Source of the DNA: Arcobacter sp. CECT 8986
GTDB taxonomy: Bacteria; Campylobacterota; Campylobacteria; Campylobacterales; Arcobacteraceae
Direction: 5' to 3'
NCBI RefSeq assembly: GCF_004116725.1
Contig: NZ_PDKG01000002.1
Location: 421,159-485,158 of the forward strand
DNA length: 64,000 nt
This document shows, in pieces, positions 8,111 to 16,040 of the stretch; within the stretch, counting starts at the first letter, position 1, and each line of letters starts with the position of its first letter. The notes under the pieces were generated by a model. That model ran no database searches. It was given only the letters and a program-made list of their open reading frames with translations, and was not told the DNA's origin. A program made the position numbers and the translations under genes.

Positions 8111-8246
8111 TCTCTTTCATCCAGACTTTAACTGTTGGTTTTGGATTTGCACCAAATCTGCTTGACCTTTACAAATGTAAAGCGCTCGTGGACTTCTATA
8201 ATTTTATAGTTACCACCAGTAAGGAATTTCACCTTGCCCTGAGAAA
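8111..8246 (-). ncRNA. FMN riboswitch (RFN element) upstream of ribB
   Basis: Read on the minus strand, the conserved RFN blocks occur in order: TCAGGGCAAGGTGAAATTCC, then ACTGGTGGTAACT, CACGAGCGC, GCAGATTTGGTGCAAATCC, AACCAACAGT and finally AGTCTGGATGAAAGAGAA, which closes stem P1. The aptamer is complete. It lies about 110 nt before the ribB start. FMN binding is expected to lower ribB expression. The rest of this 420-bp gap (8247-8417) holds only AT-rich promoter DNA for ribB and the divergent MFS gene. Confidence 0.93.
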
Positions 8247-8417
8247 TAAATTTGTATAATTTTACCCAAATCTAGCTTATTTGAATGTTATAAAAAACTA
8301 TTAGGTTAGTTGACTTTTCATATTTGATTTTTGCAATTTTTTGATTGAATATAGTATATATAAAAATAGATTTATTTGATAATATTCTTTCCAAATAAAT
8401 TATAAAGGTTAAATAAA

Positions 8418-9596
8418 TTGATTAGTAAAAAACAAATTTTTGTAATGTCTGCAACTGCAGGTATTAGTGTGGCAAATATATATTATAATCAACCTATATT
8501 AAGTAATATTTCAAATGATTTAAATATAAGTCATTTGGCAGTTGGAAACTTACCTACATTTTCTCAAGTTGGTTATGGATTAGGGCTATTTTTTGTAACT
8601 GCACTTGGTGATAAAATAGATAGAAAAAAATTGATTATAATATTACATATTCTTCTTTGTTTGTCTTTGTTAGGGCTTTCATTTATTAATAATATTTTTG
8701 GTTTGTATGTATTAAGTCTATTAACTGGTCTATTTTCTGTATCATCTCAAGTTGTAATTCCAATGGCAGCTTCGATGAGTGGAAAAGAAAAAGGCAAAGT
8801 TGTAGGAACAATTTTTAGTGGATTATTAGGAGGAATACTATTATCAAGAACATTAAGTGGATATATAACACAGTGGTTTGATAATTGGCATATGATATTT
8901 GCATTATCTGCTTTTTTTGTATTTATTGTATTACTATTTATTTCAAAAACTTTGCCAAGTATGCAAGCACATTTTTCTGATAGCTATTTTTCATTATTAA
9001 AATCTTCGGTTTTTCAACTTAAAAGATTCTCTTTACTTAGAAGAAATACACTTTTAATTGCTATATCGTTTGGATTATTTTGCTCTTTTTGGACGACTTT
9101 GACTTTTAAATTGAGTCAAGCACCTTTTTATTATGATAGTGATGAGATAGGATTATTTGGTATTTTAGCAGTTGCAAGTGCAATGCTTGCTCCATATATA
9201 GGCAAAATCTCAGATAAAATAGATGCAAATGCAATAAAATTAATCTCTGTTGTTATGATTATGGTTTCTGTATTTTTGATAAGATTTTTTGATACAAGTT
9301 TATACGCTTTTATTATCGCAATATTACTTTTAGATGTTGGATTTCAATCAATACAAATTAATAATATTTCCCAAATTTATACACTAGATGAAAAAGCACA
9401 TAGTAGAATAAATACAGCATATATGTCTTGTATGTTTCTTGGAGGTTCAATTGGAACTTTTATTGGTGTGTTGTGTTGGGAAAAAGGAGGTTGGAATTTT
9501 GTGACTTTACAATTTTTATTACTCTCTTTTATCTGCTTAGTTATAGTTGTTTATAGTTTAATAAATAAAAATAGAGTTCAAACTATGATTAAATGA
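8418..9596 (+). CDS. Major facilitator superfamily exporter
   Basis: This 392-residue, 12-helix inner-membrane protein belongs to the drug/proton antiporter-like major facilitators. It starts MISKKQIFVMSATAGISVANIYYNQPIL, typical of the YbcL/YtbD-like MFS group. The loop 2-3 signature is GDKIDRKKLIII. LLGGILLSRTLSGYITQWFDNW matches helix 5 and its following loop. The start is TTG, supported by AAAGG nine bases upstream and no better ATG. It is divergent from the ribB riboswitch transcript and stands alone. The substrate is unknown; no flavin-export role should be assumed from position alone. Confidence 0.8.
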   Translation: MISKKQIFVMSATAGISVANIYYNQPILSNISNDLNISHLAVGNLPTFSQVGYGLGLFFVTALGDKIDRKKLIIILHILLCLSLLGLSFINNIFGLYVLSLLTGLFSVSSQVVIPMAASMSGKEKGKVVGTIFSGLLGGILLSRTLSGYITQWFDNWHMIFALSAFFVFIVLLFISKTLPSMQAHFSDSYFSLLKSSVFQLKRFSLLRRNTLLIAISFGLFCSFWTTLTFKLSQAPFYYDSDEIGLFGILAVASAMLAPYIGKISDKIDANAIKLISVVMIMVSVFLIRFFDTSLYAFIIAILLLDVGFQSIQINNISQIYTLDEKAHSRINTAYMSCMFLGGSIGTFIGVLCWEKGGWNFVTLQFLLLSFICLVIVVYSLINKNRVQTMIK

Positions 9597-9695
9597 TAAA
9601 ATTTAAACACAATTTCTTTATAATAAGAAAGAGATAATAAAGAAAGATTTTTCATCTTTTTTGTCTTATTAATATATTAAAAGGATATAAATATT

Positions 9696-9989
9696 ATGTT
9701 TATTATAGATTTGGAATATATAGAACCACTTGATATTGTTGATAATTATTTACCATTACATATAAAATATTTAGAGGAACAATATTCAAAAAATAATTTT
9801 GTTGCATCAGGGAAAAAAGTTCCAAGAAATGGAGGAATTATTCTTTCTTCACTTTCTTCAAGAGAAAAATTAGATGAAATAATAGCTCAAGACCCATTTT
9901 ATAAAGAAAAAATTGCAAAATATGAAGTTATAGAGTTTAGAGCAAGTATGACAGCACCTGAATTTGAATCTTTAAAACCTAAAATTTAG
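9696..9989 (+). CDS. YciI-like protein
   Basis: This 97-residue protein belongs to the YciI/muconolactone-isomerase-like ferredoxin-fold family. It has FIIDLEYIEPLDIVDNYLPLHIKYLEEQYSKNNFVASGKKVPRNGGIILSS broken over two strands, including the conserved His (H23 in PLHIKYL) and the later IIAQDPFYKEKIAKYEVIEFRA block. Members may be small enzymes or binding proteins, and the function is generally unproved. AAAGGATATAAATATT precedes the ATG. Its stop codon is inside a terminator hairpin. Confidence 0.82.
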   Translation: MFIIDLEYIEPLDIVDNYLPLHIKYLEEQYSKNNFVASGKKVPRNGGIILSSLSSREKLDEIIAQDPFYKEKIAKYEVIEFRASMTAPEFESLKPKI

Positions 9990-10016
9990 AGTTAGCATTA
10001 AAGCTAACTCTTTATT
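9989..10016. terminator. Terminator between yciI-like gene and aldA
   Basis: GAGTTAGC (9989-9996) pairs with GCTAACTC (10003-10010) around ATTAAA, followed by TTTATT on the plus strand. Convergent genes share it. Confidence 0.7.
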
Positions 10017-11466
10017 GTTGTTTATTTGTGTCATATTGTAAATATACAACTTTTGTTTGTAAAAACTCTTCAAGTCCATGTTTCCCATCAGCTCCACCAA
10101 TTCCAGATTTTCTCCATCCAGCATGGAAACCTTGCATAGCTTCGAAGTTTTCTCTATTTATATAAGTTTCTCCAAATTTAATCTCTTTGCACGCTCTCAT
10201 TGCTAAATCTATATTTTGTGTATAAATTGAAGATGTAAGACCAAATTCACTATCATTTGCCATTTGTACTGCTTCATCAAAAGTTTCAAAAGTAACTATT
10301 GGAAGAACTGGTCCAAATATTTCCTCTTTTATTATATTCATATCTTGAGTTACATTTGTTATAACAGTTGGTGCATAGAAAAATCCATCATCTCTTTTTG
10401 GAATTTCTCCTCCAAGTGCTATTGTTGCTCCTTGTTCTTTTGCTTTGTCTACAAGTGATTGAACATGATTTACAGCAGCTTGATTTATAAGAGGTCCCAT
10501 ATCTACTTCTTCTTTTAATGGGTCACCATAAGTTGTAGCTTTCATCGCTTCTATCATTTTTTCTGTAAACTCTTTTTCTATACTTTTATGTACATATACT
10601 CTTTCTGCACAATTACAAACTTGTCCATTATTTATAACTCTTGAGTTTTTAATAGCTTCAACCGCTAAATCAAGATTTGCATCAGCCATTACAATTGCAG
10701 GTGCTTTTCCACCTAATTCTAAAGATACTTTTGTCACATTTTTTGCAGCAGCTTCCATAATTTTTACACCAGTTGGAACACTACCTGTGAAACTTACTAT
10801 TCCTACTTTTTCATGTGCTGCTAAAGTATTTCCAATTTCAGAACCAGAACCACTTACTATATTGAAAACACCTTTTGGAAGTCCTACTTCATCTACAAGT
10901 TTTGCAAACTCAAAAGCATTGTTTGGTGTATCAGAACTTGGTTTTATTACAATAGTATTTCCTGTAACAAATGCAGGTGCTAATTTTCTTGCAATTAAAA
11001 AAAATGGAAAGTTCCAAGGCAAAATACCAGCTGCAACACCAATTGGAAATTTAAATAAAAAGATATTTTCATTTGGTCTATCACTTTGAATAATTTCACC
11101 TTCGTATCTTCTTGCCCACTCAGCCATATAATCCATATAATCAGCTGTAAAGTTTACTTCTACTGTTGCAAGACCTAAAACTTTTCCTTGTTCTTCAGAA
11201 ATTGTTTTTGCAAGCATATCTGCATTTTCTCTAATTTTTTGAGCAATCTTTTTAATATATTCAGCTCTTTGAATTGCAGGAAGTTTTTCCCATGAAGTTT
11301 GGGCTTCATTTGCTGCGTTTACAGCGCTATTTACATCTTCTTTTGTTCCTTTAGGAATATAAGAGATAACTTGTTTATTTGAAGGATTGATAACAGGTAT
11401 AGTATCTGTTGAATCTTTAAATTCACCATTTATATAAAGTTGATAAGTTTTTAGCTTATTTGACAT
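10012..11466 (-). CDS. aldA: NAD-dependent lactaldehyde/aldehyde dehydrogenase AldA
   Basis: This 484-residue aldehyde dehydrogenase is strikingly close to E. coli AldA (479 residues), which oxidises lactaldehyde to lactate and glycolaldehyde to glycolate with NAD+. Shared blocks include FTADYMDYMAEWARRYEGEI, GILPWNFPFFLIARK, the glutamate in SLELGGKAPAIVMADANLDL, the catalytic cysteine in NNGQVCNCAERVYV, and the ending INRENFEAMQGF with GIGGADGKHGLEEFLQTKVVYLQ. The ATG has a good AGGAGA upstream. It appears monocistronic, with the NmrA-like gene 87 bp upstream on the same strand. With the dehydrogenase at the start of the window it could feed lactate metabolism; that link is inference. Confidence 0.9.
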   Translation of the reverse strand: MSNKLKTYQLYINGEFKDSTDTIPVINPSNKQVISYIPKGTKEDVNSAVNAANEAQTSWEKLPAIQRAEYIKKIAQKIRENADMLAKTISEEQGKVLGLATVEVNFTADYMDYMAEWARRYEGEIIQSDRPNENIFLFKFPIGVAAGILPWNFPFFLIARKLAPAFVTGNTIVIKPSSDTPNNAFEFAKLVDEVGLPKGVFNIVSGSGSEIGNTLAAHEKVGIVSFTGSVPTGVKIMEAAAKNVTKVSLELGGKAPAIVMADANLDLAVEAIKNSRVINNGQVCNCAERVYVHKSIEKEFTEKMIEAMKATTYGDPLKEEVDMGPLINQAAVNHVQSLVDKAKEQGATIALGGEIPKRDDGFFYAPTVITNVTQDMNIIKEEIFGPVLPIVTFETFDEAVQMANDSEFGLTSSIYTQNIDLAMRACKEIKFGETYINRENFEAMQGFHAGWRKSGIGGADGKHGLEEFLQTKVVYLQYDTNKQQ

Positions 11467-11553
11467 AGATTCTCCTTTTTTGTTTATAGAAACTATGGTA
11501 CTCTTTAAATATTAATCAAGAGTAAATACATAAATTACTTATAAAAATTTAGA

Positions 11554-12411
11554 TTATTCTTTTGTTTGTTTATAAAAAAACTCTTTTAAAGTCTTGTTTC
11601 CATATGTTGGAGCAATATTATCTTTTGAAAGTAGTGTTAAAAAAAACTCTATTGGTCCATATACTTTTGATGAAGTGAATATTCTAAAAAGTTTTATTAT
11701 TAAACTTCTAATAAAATCTGGTAAATGTACAATTTTAATATCTTTATTCCATGCTTCTAAAGCAAGTCTTGCAATTTCATTTTGTGTAAATATTTCAGGA
11801 CCACCTATGTTCTCTTCATCATTTATTATTGTTGTTAATTTACTTACACAAAATCTTGCTAAATCCTCTCCATGAATAGGGTTTAGTTTATACTCTCCAT
11901 GGGAAAATAGATAAACTTTCCCACTTCTTGCCATATTTAAAAAATCTTTCATATCAGAAAAGAAGCCATTTGGTCTTATAATACTATATTTTAAAGGTGA
12001 TTTTTTTAACTCATCTACAAAATTTTCTTTTGCTTCAAATATTTTTAGATTTCTAAAATTATTACCATCTATTGCAGAAATATATTGAAATTTTTTTACT
12101 TTTGATTTTATTGCTTCATCTAATAAATTTTTATTGCCTTGATAATCTACATCCATATAAGTTAAACTATCTTTTTGTCTAGTAATTCCTATACTTGAAA
12201 ATACATAATCAATATCATCTGCTATATTTTTTAGTGTATTTGGTTTTGTAACTTCTGCTATAAAAAACTCATCTACATTTTTAAAAAGCTCTTTTTGTTT
12301 TTCATTTCGTATTAAAACTCTTACAAAATAACCTTTATTTTTTAATTCTTTTACAATATATTGACCTAAATATCCCGTCGCACCGGCAACTAAAACCTTT
12401 TTATTCTTCAA
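11554..12411 (-). CDS. NmrA-like atypical short-chain dehydrogenase
   Basis: This 285-residue protein is an NAD(P)-binding, NmrA/YtfG-like member of the extended SDR superfamily. GATGYLGQYIVKEL (residues 10-23) is the glycine-rich dinucleotide loop, RVLIRNEKQ marks the NADP-preferring second strand, and FQYISAIDG with SIIRPNGFFSDM follow the usual order. The standard YxxxK catalytic pair is not obvious, which is normal for the NmrA group, so it may be a redox sensor or a reductase. It is transcribed away from an AraC-type regulator; the shared 80-bp region may hold control sites for both. Confidence 0.75.
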   Translation of the reverse strand: MKNKKVLVAGATGYLGQYIVKELKNKGYFVRVLIRNEKQKELFKNVDEFFIAEVTKPNTLKNIADDIDYVFSSIGITRQKDSLTYMDVDYQGNKNLLDEAIKSKVKKFQYISAIDGNNFRNLKIFEAKENFVDELKKSPLKYSIIRPNGFFSDMKDFLNMARSGKVYLFSHGEYKLNPIHGEDLARFCVSKLTTIINDEENIGGPEIFTQNEIARLALEAWNKDIKIVHLPDFIRSLIIKLFRIFTSSKVYGPIEFFLTLLSKDNIAPTYGNKTLKEFFYKQTKE

Positions 12412-12495
12412 GATATTTTCCTTTTATTGATTATTTATTTTGTTGTTTTTAGATATTATAATTTTTTTAATTGATATATTATAAAAGGATTTATT

Positions 12496-13350
12496 ATTTT
12501 TAATCATATTGTTCCAAATGATTTTATAGAAACAAACTCTTCAAAACTTACTAAAATAGATAATCTTTTTTGTTTGAATTATATTTGTAAAAAACAAGAT
12601 AGTTCAAATTATGCAAGAACAACAATGCACTTTATAAGTGTGTTATTAGAAGGTAAAAAGACAGTACATCTAAAAGATGAAAATATTGTAGTTAATAGTA
12701 AAGAGATATGTTTTTTTACTCAAAACAACTATTTTATGAGTGAAAGACTTGTAGAAAATAAAACATATAAATCTTTAGTAATATATTTTGATGATAATTT
12801 TATATTTGATTTTATAAATAAATATAATATTGATATAAATATAAAAGAACAAAGTGATATTGGTGTAATTTCTTATAAAAAAGACTCTCTTTTTTCTACT
12901 TGTGTAGATACTTTTCAAGAATATATTGATAAAAACTTTGATGAAAATTTATTGAAGCTAAAAATTGAAGAGATATTTTTAAATGCAATTAGAGTTGATA
13001 AAGAGTTTGTATTTTCTTACTTTAATAAAATATTATCAACTTCTCAAGATAGAATAAAATTTATACTAGAATCAAATATTGATTTGATACATAGTTTATC
13101 TGATATTTGTGCTTTGACAAGAATGACTGAAAGTAAAGTAAGAACATATATAAAGAAAAACTACAATCAAACACCAAAAGTTTGGATAGATACTAAAAGA
13201 TTAGAAAAAGCAGTTTTACTATTAAAAAATAGTGAAGATAGTATTTCTGACATATCTACAAGTTGCGGATACTCAACAACTTCATGGTTTATAGCCCAAT
13301 TTAAAAAGTATTATAATATTACTCCAAAAGAATTCCGACAAAAATCATAA
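12496..13350 (+). CDS. AraC-family transcriptional regulator with probable ATT start
   Basis: This AraC/XylS regulator has about 284 residues. A cupin-like N-terminal half includes TTMHFISVLLEGKKTVHLKD. The C-terminal double helix-turn-helix is at about residues 185-284, ending DISTSCGYSTTSWFIAQFKKYYNITPKEFRQK, the family signature. The nearest TTG (12574) has no ribosome-binding site and would cut off FNHIVPNDFIETNSSK, which reads like genuine protein. The frame is open back to a TGA at 12472, and AAAAGGA (12483-12489) precedes ATT codons at 12493 and 12496. I chose ATT 12496 for its 6-base spacing. It is divergent from the NmrA-like gene. Family sure; start tentative. Confidence 0.7.
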   Translation: MFNHIVPNDFIETNSSKLTKIDNLFCLNYICKKQDSSNYARTTMHFISVLLEGKKTVHLKDENIVVNSKEICFFTQNNYFMSERLVENKTYKSLVIYFDDNFIFDFINKYNIDINIKEQSDIGVISYKKDSLFSTCVDTFQEYIDKNFDENLLKLKIEEIFLNAIRVDKEFVFSYFNKILSTSQDRIKFILESNIDLIHSLSDICALTRMTESKVRTYIKKNYNQTPKVWIDTKRLEKAVLLLKNSEDSISDISTSCGYSTTSWFIAQFKKYYNITPKEFRQKS

Positions 13351-13407
13351 GATTTCTTATACAAATATTTTTTTTATTTATCTATAATAAAAGAAAAAAG
13401 GAAAGAA

Positions 13408-13932
13408 ATGAAGAAAATATTATTAAGTTTATTTTTTATAAACCTTGCATTATTTGCTGAAGGTTTTACTTTGACAAGTAAAGCTATAAGTGGTCAAATC
13501 TCTATAAACTAAGTGTTTAATGGTGGAACATGTAAAGGTAAAAATATATCTCCAGATTTAGCATGGAAAAATGCTCCAAAAGGTACAAAATCATTTGCAG
13601 TTACTGCTTATGATCCAGATGCACCAACTGGAAGTGGATGGTGGCATTGGGTAGTTTTCAATATACCAAAAGATAAAATGTCACTAGAAGAAGGATTTGG
13701 AAATAAACAACATAAAAATATTATCCAAAGTGTAACTGATTATAGAATTAAAGGTTTTGGTGGTGCTTGTCCTCCTGTTGGTTCTAAACCTCATAAATAT
13801 ATTTTTACTGTTTATGCTTTAGATATTGACTCTTTACCATTTGATAGTAATGTATCTGCTGCAAAAGTTGGGTTTATGTTAAATTTCCATACTCTTGCGC
13901 AATCATCAGTTATTGCATATTATAATAGATAA
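13408..13932 (+). pseudogene. YbhB/YbcL (PEBP) family periplasmic protein interrupted by an in-frame TAA
   Basis: Translation from ATG 13408, with AAGGAAAG upstream, gives a signal peptide (MKKILLSLFFINLALFAEG) and the start of a YbcL-like Raf-kinase-inhibitor/PEBP domain (FTLTSKAISGQISIN). It then meets TAA at 13510-13512 (codon 35) and continues in the same frame with VFNGGTCKGKNISPDLAWKNAPKGTKSFAV split over strands, YDPDAPTGSGWWHWVVFNIP and GGACPPVGSKPHKY to 13932. The downstream part is intact, including the DPDAP and GxHR-like ligand-site motifs. One codon change would restore a 174-residue protein of normal family length. It is a recent nonsense mutation, readthrough or a sequence error. 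Confidence 0.8.
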
Positions 13933-15156
13933 TTAGTAAGTTAATATTTGTTGTAACTGTTTTATTCTTTGATTTGTAAAATACTTTTGCCAATCATTTA
14001 AAGAAGAATTTGGATTTAATATAGTAAATAATTTAGAATTATTATCTCTATATTTTATCCATTTTATTTCAACTTTTTTTATACCTTCTTTTGTAATAGG
14101 ATATGACATTGTATTAGTTATAGTCTCTTTTTCCAATCGTTTAATTACTTTTTTGTATGTTTCATTTAGTTTGTTATCAAGGGTAGACAACTTTACAATA
14201 GAGCCATATCTATAACCATTCATAACTTGATATATAAGTCTAATATAATTGTTTTTTTGGTTAATCTTTGAGTTAGAAAGCCACATATTTCTTCCACTTC
14301 CTCCATGACCTTCTTCTAAAAATGCTTTGTCATCTATAAAATCAAATGTATTATTATATGCAGTTTCAAATAAACTAAGATTATCACTATTTATTTTCTT
14401 TTTGATATTTTTTATACTATTTTTTATTTTGATTTGATTTTTTAACTCTTTTTGTTTTGAGCAATAACTCATACCCATTCCACTTGTTATAAAATCACAA
14501 AGATTAAAATCAACTTTGTTGTTTTGTAAGTTTTTATAAGTTGCTTTTACTGCTTCAAAATATTCAGCTGGAACTTGTCCTCCTCTTACGACCAAATCAA
14601 ATACTAACTTTGCATTAGGTTTACCAAATCTGCCATTTGTCGCTGCTTCTTGTGCTAATTTCCAAACAAAGTAGGGCGTATATTGTGAGTTTGTTGTATC
14701 AATATTATATCTTTTGATGAATTTATTTACATCAAAATCATTAGATTTTGCAGTGATATTCAAAATCTTAATAATCTCTTTTTCATCATATAAATGAATA
14801 TTTGGATTAGACATTTTTGCTTTTTTATATATTTCACGAGCTTTTACAGGCTTTGCAAGAGTTAGATTATTTACTCTAAATAATACATCATCTAAATAGT
14901 GTTTTAATGCATCTTCATGCCCTCTAATTGCTGCTTGTTCATAATGATAAATACTCTCTTGTATAGGTAAAGCATATTTATATGATAGTGCATAGTGTGC
15001 ATCTTTATCTCCATCAAATGCAAGTTTTTCATAAATGACTTTTGCTTGCTCTTTTTTACCTATATTGAAAAGCTCATTAGCACTAGATAAAGTTATGTTA
15101 TCAGCGAAACTTGAAGAGGTTATTAGTATTATCAAAGTAACAAACAGTAATCTCAT
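13933..15156 (-). CDS. Periplasmic SEL1-like repeat protein with LprI/DUF1311-like C-terminus
   Basis: This 407-residue protein has a signal peptide (MRLLFVTLIILITSSSFADN). Short SEL1/TPR-like repeats follow in residues 20-110 (LFNIGKKEQAKVIYEKLAFDGDKDAHYALSYKY split, then YEQAAIRGHEDALKHYL). The C-terminus, LDNKLNETYKKVIKRL with GIKKVEIKWIKYRDNNSKLF, resembles the DUF1311/LprI-like lysozyme-inhibitor domain. EEGHGGSGRNMW is unusual in between. A cell-envelope role, perhaps in protein-protein contact or lysozyme resistance, is inference. Its stop directly abuts the stop of the convergent YbhB-like gene with no spacer. Confidence 0.65.
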   Translation of the reverse strand: MRLLFVTLIILITSSSFADNITLSSANELFNIGKKEQAKVIYEKLAFDGDKDAHYALSYKYALPIQESIYHYEQAAIRGHEDALKHYLDDVLFRVNNLTLAKPVKAREIYKKAKMSNPNIHLYDEKEIIKILNITAKSNDFDVNKFIKRYNIDTTNSQYTPYFVWKLAQEAATNGRFGKPNAKLVFDLVVRGGQVPAEYFEAVKATYKNLQNNKVDFNLCDFITSGMGMSYCSKQKELKNQIKIKNSIKNIKKKINSDNLSLFETAYNNTFDFIDDKAFLEEGHGGSGRNMWLSNSKINQKNNYIRLIYQVMNGYRYGSIVKLSTLDNKLNETYKKVIKRLEKETITNTMSYPITKEGIKKVEIKWIKYRDNNSKLFTILNPNSSLNDWQKYFTNQRIKQLQQILTY

Positions 15157-15303
15157 TAAAACTCTTTTTTATTATTATTTTGAATATTATATTAGATTGA
15201 AATTTAAAAATAAATTATTATAAATAAAGTTTTTATTTGCCGTATTTTAATATTATAATTAAGCTATAAGATATTTACAAGAAAGAAATAAAAAGGAAAA
15301 TAA

Positions 15304-15996
15304 ATGCATTTAAAACATTTAAAAATAGTATCGTGTATTTTAGCCTTATTCATAGGAATAAGTGGATTTTCGAAAGATTTAACAAATATTGATAAAACAG
15401 TTATTTTTTTGGAAAAGGGATTAAATCATCAAGATGAAAGTACATTAAGATTTTTTAGTGATAAAACTTATATTCAACACAATTTAAGAGCAACTGATGG
15501 AAAATCTGGATTAGCACATTTTATTGAGTATTTAAAAACAACAAAAATGGAAGGTGATGTAGTTAGAGTTTTTGAAGACAAAAATTTTGTAGTAGCACAT
15601 AGAATGTCTAAACTTGGTGGAAAAGATAGACATGTAATAGATATCTTTAGATTTAAAGATGGTCTTATTGTAGAGCACTGGGATAATATCCAATTTCTAA
15701 AAAAACCACTTAATATAGTAGATGGTTATCCAACTAAAGTGACTGATTTAGATAAAACTAAAGCAAATAAACAACTTGTAAGAGAGTATTTAAAAGACAA
15801 AAATTATGTTAAAACTTATATGGTTTTAGGTCAAGGTAACTTTGTAGTAAGTGTAAGTGAAATAAAAAAAGATAAAGATAGCTACTCTTTATATCAATGG
15901 TTTACTATAAAAGATAACAAAATAGAACACATTTGGAAAGTTGAAGAAAAAATTCCACCAAGAAGTAAATGGAAAAATAGTAACGGGAAATTTTAG
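15304..15996 (+). CDS. Exported SnoaL/NTF2-like protein
   Basis: This 230-residue protein has an N-terminal hydrophobic segment (KIVSCILALFIGISGFSKD) consistent with a signal peptide. One and a half SnoaL-like (NTF2-fold) units follow. The first carries DKTYIQHNLRATDGKSGLAHFIEYL and the typical HVIDIFRFKDGLIVEHWDNIQ, found in predicted SnoaL-like aldol-condensation enzymes. The second, from about residue 160, repeats the pattern more weakly, ending YQWFTIKDNKIEHIWKVEEK. The reaction is unknown. AAAAGGAAAATAA precedes the ATG, and the gene is monocistronic with a clear terminator. Confidence 0.75.
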   Translation: MHLKHLKIVSCILALFIGISGFSKDLTNIDKTVIFLEKGLNHQDESTLRFFSDKTYIQHNLRATDGKSGLAHFIEYLKTTKMEGDVVRVFEDKNFVVAHRMSKLGGKDRHVIDIFRFKDGLIVEHWDNIQFLKKPLNIVDGYPTKVTDLDKTKANKQLVREYLKDKNYVKTYMVLGQGNFVVSVSEIKKDKDSYSLYQWFTIKDNKIEHIWKVEEKIPPRSKWKNSNGKF

Positions 15997-16006
15997 TTAC
16001 TAGAAT

Positions 16007-16040
16007 CTATCAGATAACTTTATCTGATAGGTTTTATTTT
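16007..16040. terminator. Strong hairpin terminator after the SnoaL-like gene
   Basis: CTATCAGATA (16007-16016) pairs perfectly with TATCTGATAG (16021-16030) around ACTT, followed by GTTTTATTTT. It also lies at the end of the convergent histidine kinase gene. Confidence 0.75.

Noticed and set aside
10787..11089. 100-codon open frame opposite aldA
   Set aside because: It is antisense to a highly conserved enzyme, has no ribosome-binding site and no protein-like family pattern.
12574..12576. TTG as the start of the AraC regulator
   Set aside because: No ribosome-binding site precedes it and protein-like sequence continues upstream in frame.
13510..13512. Selenocysteine or pyrrolysine decoding in the YbhB-like gene
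   Set aside because: The codon is TAA, which neither system uses.
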